Assembly (NCBI GenBank): GCA_037951165.1
Contig: JBBDHG010000019.1
Location: 5,170,001 to 5,234,000 of the forward strand
Length of the DNA stretch: 64,000 bases
Direction: 5' to 3'
Source of the DNA: Lophius americanus
Taxonomy: Eukaryota > Chordata > Actinopteri > Lophiiformes > Lophiidae
The position numbers were made by a program, and so were the translations under genes. Below the pieces are notes generated by a model, which had not been told where the DNA came from, made no database searches, and saw nothing but the letters and a program-made list of their open reading frames with translations. The number at the start of each line of letters is the position of its first letter. The first letter of the stretch is position 1. Positions 60,360 through 64,000 of the stretch are shown in pieces.

Positions 60360-60640
60360 TGATCCTGTTCAGTGTCAGGGGGAGCCGTAGCCTATCCCAG
60401 CCGACACTAGGTAAACATGTAGGGAGAGACAACCATTCAAACTCACATTCACTCCTTAAAGTAATTTAGAGTCACAATTTCACCTACATCGCTTGTTTGG
60501 GAAGCTGGAATACCCGGAGAGAACCCATGCAGACACGGGGTGAAGATGCAAACTTCACATAGGGCGTTGTGGGCAGTGGTGGATTTGAACACAGTACCCT
60601 CTTGCAGTGAGGCAGGAGCGCAACCGACTGCATCACTAAA
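60360..60640 (-). mobile_element. tRNA-headed SINE, minus strand
   Basis: Tail to head along the plus strand: GAGCCGTAGCCTATCCCAGC, ACAACCATTCAAACTCACAT, GGAGAGAACCCATGCAGACA, GGGTGAAGATGCAAACTTCA, then a B-box complement GGATTTGAACA (60581-60591) and a head ending about 60637. The B box (TGTTCAAATCC on the minus strand) is close to the consensus GGTTCGANNCC. Same family as 7803-8097. The minus-strand frame 60449-60763 is a by-product. Confidence 0.8.
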
Positions 60641-60696
60641 AACCATTAGTTGTAGTTTACGATACTCCAGCAGAAAGATTCCATTATGTTTTCTGT

Positions 60697-60957
60697 AGAC
60701 GCTTATCTTGTTTAGGATGATGGGGTCTATCCCAGCTGATGAAAGGTACACCCTGGACCACATGTCAGTTCATCGCAGTGCCGACATATAGAGACAGAAA
60801 ACCACCCACGCCTCCGAGTCACCAATTGACCTGTATTGTTTTAGGACTGTAGGAAGTCACGTAAACATGGCGAGAACATGCAGAATCCAACCAGACGGGC
60901 CTCAAGGCCAGAGATGTGTTTGACCCGGGAACTTTACCCACTGCACTACTTGGTCCC
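60697..60957 (-). mobile_element. Second SINE copy, minus strand, about 60 bp from the first
   Basis: GGGGTCTATCCCAGCTGATG, GGTACACCCTGGACCACATG, CACCAATTGACCTG, CATGGCGAGAACATGCAGAA and a B-box complement GTGTTTGACCC (60916-60926). It is more diverged than the first copy. Same orientation. Confidence 0.75.
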
Positions 60958-62989
60958 ATTTCCACAGCTTTTATTCCAGTTCGCCCAACTCAATATATTT
61001 TCAAGTCGTAGCAGTGAAGCAAAATGTTTCTTTTTTTCCTCGTTTCCTTGTCTATCCATACACTGCTGCCCCTGTGCAATACATGATGCCTCTTTCGGTT
61101 GCTAAAACTCCATCTCTCTATCAAACCCTCCGAAGTCTGTGTCAGGCTCGAGTTAGGGTTAACCCTAAAACTTTATATAACACAATAAATAATGCTAACA
61201 TGCCAATGTTTGACATTGTTTTTTGCAGGACAACATCACCTCGTTATTAACTAATTTAAGTATCCTGTTTTGGTAAACTGAACCACATAACATATTTAGG
61301 GATTAGAATAAGGGATGATGCCAGCAGGATCTGGCAAAATGTTTGAAATGCCTCACTAACATTTAATCGTTTTTTGTTCAATGTAAAGAAAGGCATCTTA
61401 GAGAAATGTTCATTGCGGCTCTGTTGCACCATTTCTGTGTAGAAAAGGATGTTGCTATTACTATTACTTGAAATATCTGCTTTGTAGTCTAAAACGCTTG
61501 ACATTGGAGTAAAAAACATGATAAAACTGAAACATTTGATATGCACAACTTCAAATAATTTCAAGCTGTTAGTTAAGAAAAATTGTAATTAAAAATTTGG
61601 TTTGTTTTTAGTACATATAAATCACTCCCAGTGCCATTTGGCAAGTTACGGGAGATACAAATGGTGCCGGATTATCAAAAGTGATTGAGCAAACCCAGCG
61701 ATACAGCTCTCAATTTATAGAGAAAAGAAGGGAAAGAGAGACACATTATCTTTCAAGGATGGATGAGTGGAAGGAAGGAGAGTTGCTCAGAATATGCAAG
61801 ATAGGAGGGTAAAAAAATAGAGTCACGCTTAAGATATAGTGACAAAGACAAGACGGCGACAAGGATTAGAGAAGGAAGATAAGAAAAGAGAGAATTTTGA
61901 TGTTCTGAACTAGTATGGACAAAATAATGGAAGATACACAAGTGTGCGAGTGGTGTGATGGTTGCCTGATAAAAGTCTCTCTGTTTTAAGCAGAGAGGAT
62001 AAATGAGAGAATATAAATTGGAATTGATGGAGAGAAAACATGGTAGATGATTTTTAGTGGGACACGCAGACATAAAATAAAAAAAAAATAAGAGTGAATT
62101 TGGTTTAAGAGGAATCATAATAGTTTGATTATCTTTCAGTATTTAATGTCTTGGTTAGATGATTTGTATTATTCTGTGTATAATCCTTATTGTTAATATT
62201 TGCACCACTCATAATGGCTATGTCTTATTATACTTGAAATATCGGCCAAAGCAATCGATGATATTCACTACTGTCGCCTGTGTCGCAGTGATGCATGGCC
62301 TAATAGCTTTTCACTTCCTTACGAGACAAAATTAATAGACATTAGAAAGATAATAACATCCATTCAGTCCCTTAAGTGCTAGAAGACTTTCATTAAGATT
62401 TAAATAAAATAAATTGAATAGTTGAAAGAAGATCGTGAAAGAAGAAATAATTAAGAAAGGGTAGGGAAGAGGAAACCATGCAGATACTGACATTTACCCC
62501 CTGATATAAGGAGCAGAGCTGGTAGGCACATTACTCAAACATATGAAAGCTTAATCCATTTTTACAGAGAACGGGACCCAACCACAGCAGTCAAATACAT
62601 CGTATTTTAAAGATAGCTTTAGATAATAAACCGAATTGGACAGATATATATTAAATATAATAGGTTCGAAAAAGTAAATAATGACAGTTATAATTAACAT
62701 TCACCAGCCAATTTAACACAATTTGTGAGGAGGATTAAAACTTCCTAGTTATCAACTGGACAGCTGAGAACTCCTAGGAAGCATTTTATCGGAGGAGGAA
62801 AATCCTTCGGGATTCACGAATGACTGCGAAATTTGGGTTGCCTGTAACTAACGCAGTGTGATATTATGAATTCCTCTGTGTTGAGAGATGGCGCACGACG
62901 GACATCACCTCCATTATTTATACCGTTAATTGCTGCTGGGATACAAATTTGAACCGATTTAAGTTACACTGCCACCTTCTATTTTATCA
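60958..62989. other. No feature recognised
   Basis: The 121-codon minus-strand frame 61753-62118 and the 102-codon frame 61256-61564 have no domain. They lie over purine-rich DNA (61720-62110) whose complement reads as Ser/Leu/Phe. Confidence 0.5.
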
Positions 62990-63470
62990 TAGCTGTTCCC
63001 GTCGTCGCCGAAGATCCTTAGAGTCAGCTCGCAAATTCAAAAACTACTCCATGGATAATTTTTTAATTTTAATATAGGATGAGGGGAATAAAATATGAAC
63101 TATTCTATTAGTGAGTAAAGTAGTTCAAATAATTTTCACTATGGGGAGCTTTTCATGAAAAACTGTTTCTTCGGATATAACTTCCTAACTGTTGGTTTGA
63201 TTGAATCCAAATTTGTTGAATGTCAATTGACTCAAGGAGATCTCTGTTGTTAATATCATATTTTACTCTAGTAGTTCATATGTACACCTTATGAGGAAAT
63301 TTTATTATGTAAAATGCTTTTTCCCAGACACAAATCAAAAACTATTTTGTGGATAATTGTCAAACATTATACATGATCTTAATGAGAGGAAGAACTGGGT
63401 TGATTTTGGGAAAGGTTGGTTGTTTGGGAAAGGTCAGTTGTACGAATATTTCCGACACTAAGAGGATTTT
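62990..63470 (+). repeat. Family A interspersed repeat, with head block at the right
   Basis: Contains TTCAAAAACTACTCCATGGA (63036) and a repeat of it at about 63337 (CAAAAACTATTTTGTGGATA). One module, CTAACTGTTGGTTTGATTGA then TCCAAATTTGTTG (about 63187), follows, then AATATCATATTTTACTC (about 63252) and, at about 63390-63465, GGGTTGATTTTGGGAAAGG plus TTTCCGACACTAAGAGGA. Thus a second head follows the first module, suggesting a tandem or partly duplicated copy. It is cut off by the LINE at 63470. Confidence 0.6.
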
Positions 63471-64000
63471 TCTTGTATCCGCGATCTCATTCTTTCGGTC
63501 ATGACCCACAGTTCATGACCATAGGTGAGGGTCGGAATGTAGATGGACCGGTAAATCGAGAGCTTTGCCTTTCGGCCCAGCTCTTTCTTCACCACAACGG
63601 ATCAATATAGCGTCAGCATCCCTGCAGATGGCGCCCCAATCCATCTGTCCATCTCCCGCTCCCTTTTTCCCTCACTCGTGAACAAGACCCCGAGATACTT
63701 GCACTCCACCTTTTGGGGCCAAATTCCTCCCCGACGCGGAGTGAGCACTCTACCTTTTCTGGCTGAGAACCCTGGCCTCAGACTTAGAGGTGCCGATTCT
63801 CATCCTGGCCGCTTCACCCTCGGCTGCAAATCGTCCCAGTGCGAGCTGGAGGTCAGTGTCCGAATGTGCCAATAGGACCACGTGATCCAAAAAAAACAGT
63901 GAAAGGATCCTAAGGCCACTGAACTCGAGACCCTCCACCACTTGGCTGCGATTAGAAATTCTGTCCATAAAAATTAAGAAGAGAATCGGTAACAAAGGGC
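63470..64000 (-). mobile_element. LINE reverse-transcriptase fragment, runs off the right edge
   Basis: The minus strand of the LINE family at 30765-31130. Plus-strand landmarks are CTTGTATCCGCGATCTCATT (63472), GTCATGACCCACAGTTCATG, CCGGTAAATCGAGAGCTTTG, CTCACTCGTGAACAAGACCC, CCGAGATACTTGCACTCCAC and CTGTCCATAAAAATTAAGAA (63961). These encode the reverse-transcriptase palm through the thumb. The 3' coding end is missing on the left, where family A begins directly. Frameshifts and the loss of a catalytic residue (see the coding entry) show it is dead. Confidence 0.8.
63750..63995 (-). pseudogene. LINE reverse-transcriptase palm fragment
   Basis: An 81-codon frame. Residues 4-14 (ILFLIFMDRIS) and 35-43 (FLDHVVLLA), followed by LQLALGRFAAEGEAARMRIG and TSKSEARVL, match the palm domain around the active site. 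The F-A-D-D catalytic box has become F-L-D-H (residues 35-38), so the second aspartate needed for metal binding is gone. The protein would be inactive even without the truncations. The frame begins near the window edge and its upstream part is not visible. Confidence 0.8.

Overview
The window looks like nuclear DNA of a ray-finned (teleost) fish. It is AT-rich and full of long dinucleotide and trinucleotide microsatellites, and it carries worn copies of repeat types common in teleosts: an L2/jockey-like LINE, other LINE fragments, Tc1-like transposons reduced to short derivatives, tRNA-headed SINEs, and short non-autonomous DNA elements. I found no intact protein-coding gene, no exon I could name, and no rRNA or tRNA gene. 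Nearly all open frames are under about 110 codons, lack recognisable domains, and are either chance frames or microsatellite translations. The frames that carry recognisable protein similarity (84-281, 2405-2749, 19259-19519, 19533-20012, 54448-54669, 58929-59135, 63750-63995, plus short stretches near 9550-9620, 30765-30930 and 56187-56310) all belong to decayed transposons. The window is best read as a gene desert or the inside of a very large intron.

Layout. 1-10 kb: a Tc1-like transposase relic at the left edge, a LINE fragment (2390-2750), a SINE split by a small inverted-repeat element (6193-6790), a SINE (7803-8097), an internally deleted Tc1 copy (9282-9718), and a poly(A)-tailed stretch followed by a heptamer repeat (9719-10076). 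10-18 kb: mostly featureless. 18-24 kb: a 20-bp perfect hairpin, the largest element of the window (an L2-like LINE relic on the minus strand, 18935-20645), a short-period tandem repeat with hairpin units, and a long (TA)n. 24-36 kb: a (TTA)n tract, one copy of a dispersed element, a LINE 3' end, a (CT)n tract and SINE pieces. 36-52 kb: copies of an unclassified repeat (family A), a 112-133-bp duplication and a degenerate 270-315-bp tandem array. 52-64 kb: family A again, a repeat joined to a LINE piece, the longest (GT)n, a LINE 3' end, a roughly 900-bp DNA element with inverted ends, a deleted Tc1 copy inside a SINE tail, two SINEs, another family A copy, and a LINE reverse-transcriptase fragment running off the right edge.

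No genes work together here. The biology visible is the history of mobile elements: nested insertions, parallel internal deletions and decay of catalytic motifs. I did not find a new biological system. The points most worth checking are family A (six copies, all in one orientation, with repeated internal modules), the inverted-ended element with a second partial copy 29 kb away, and the two degenerate tandem arrays. Class names come from recognising sequence signatures by eye, not from a database search.
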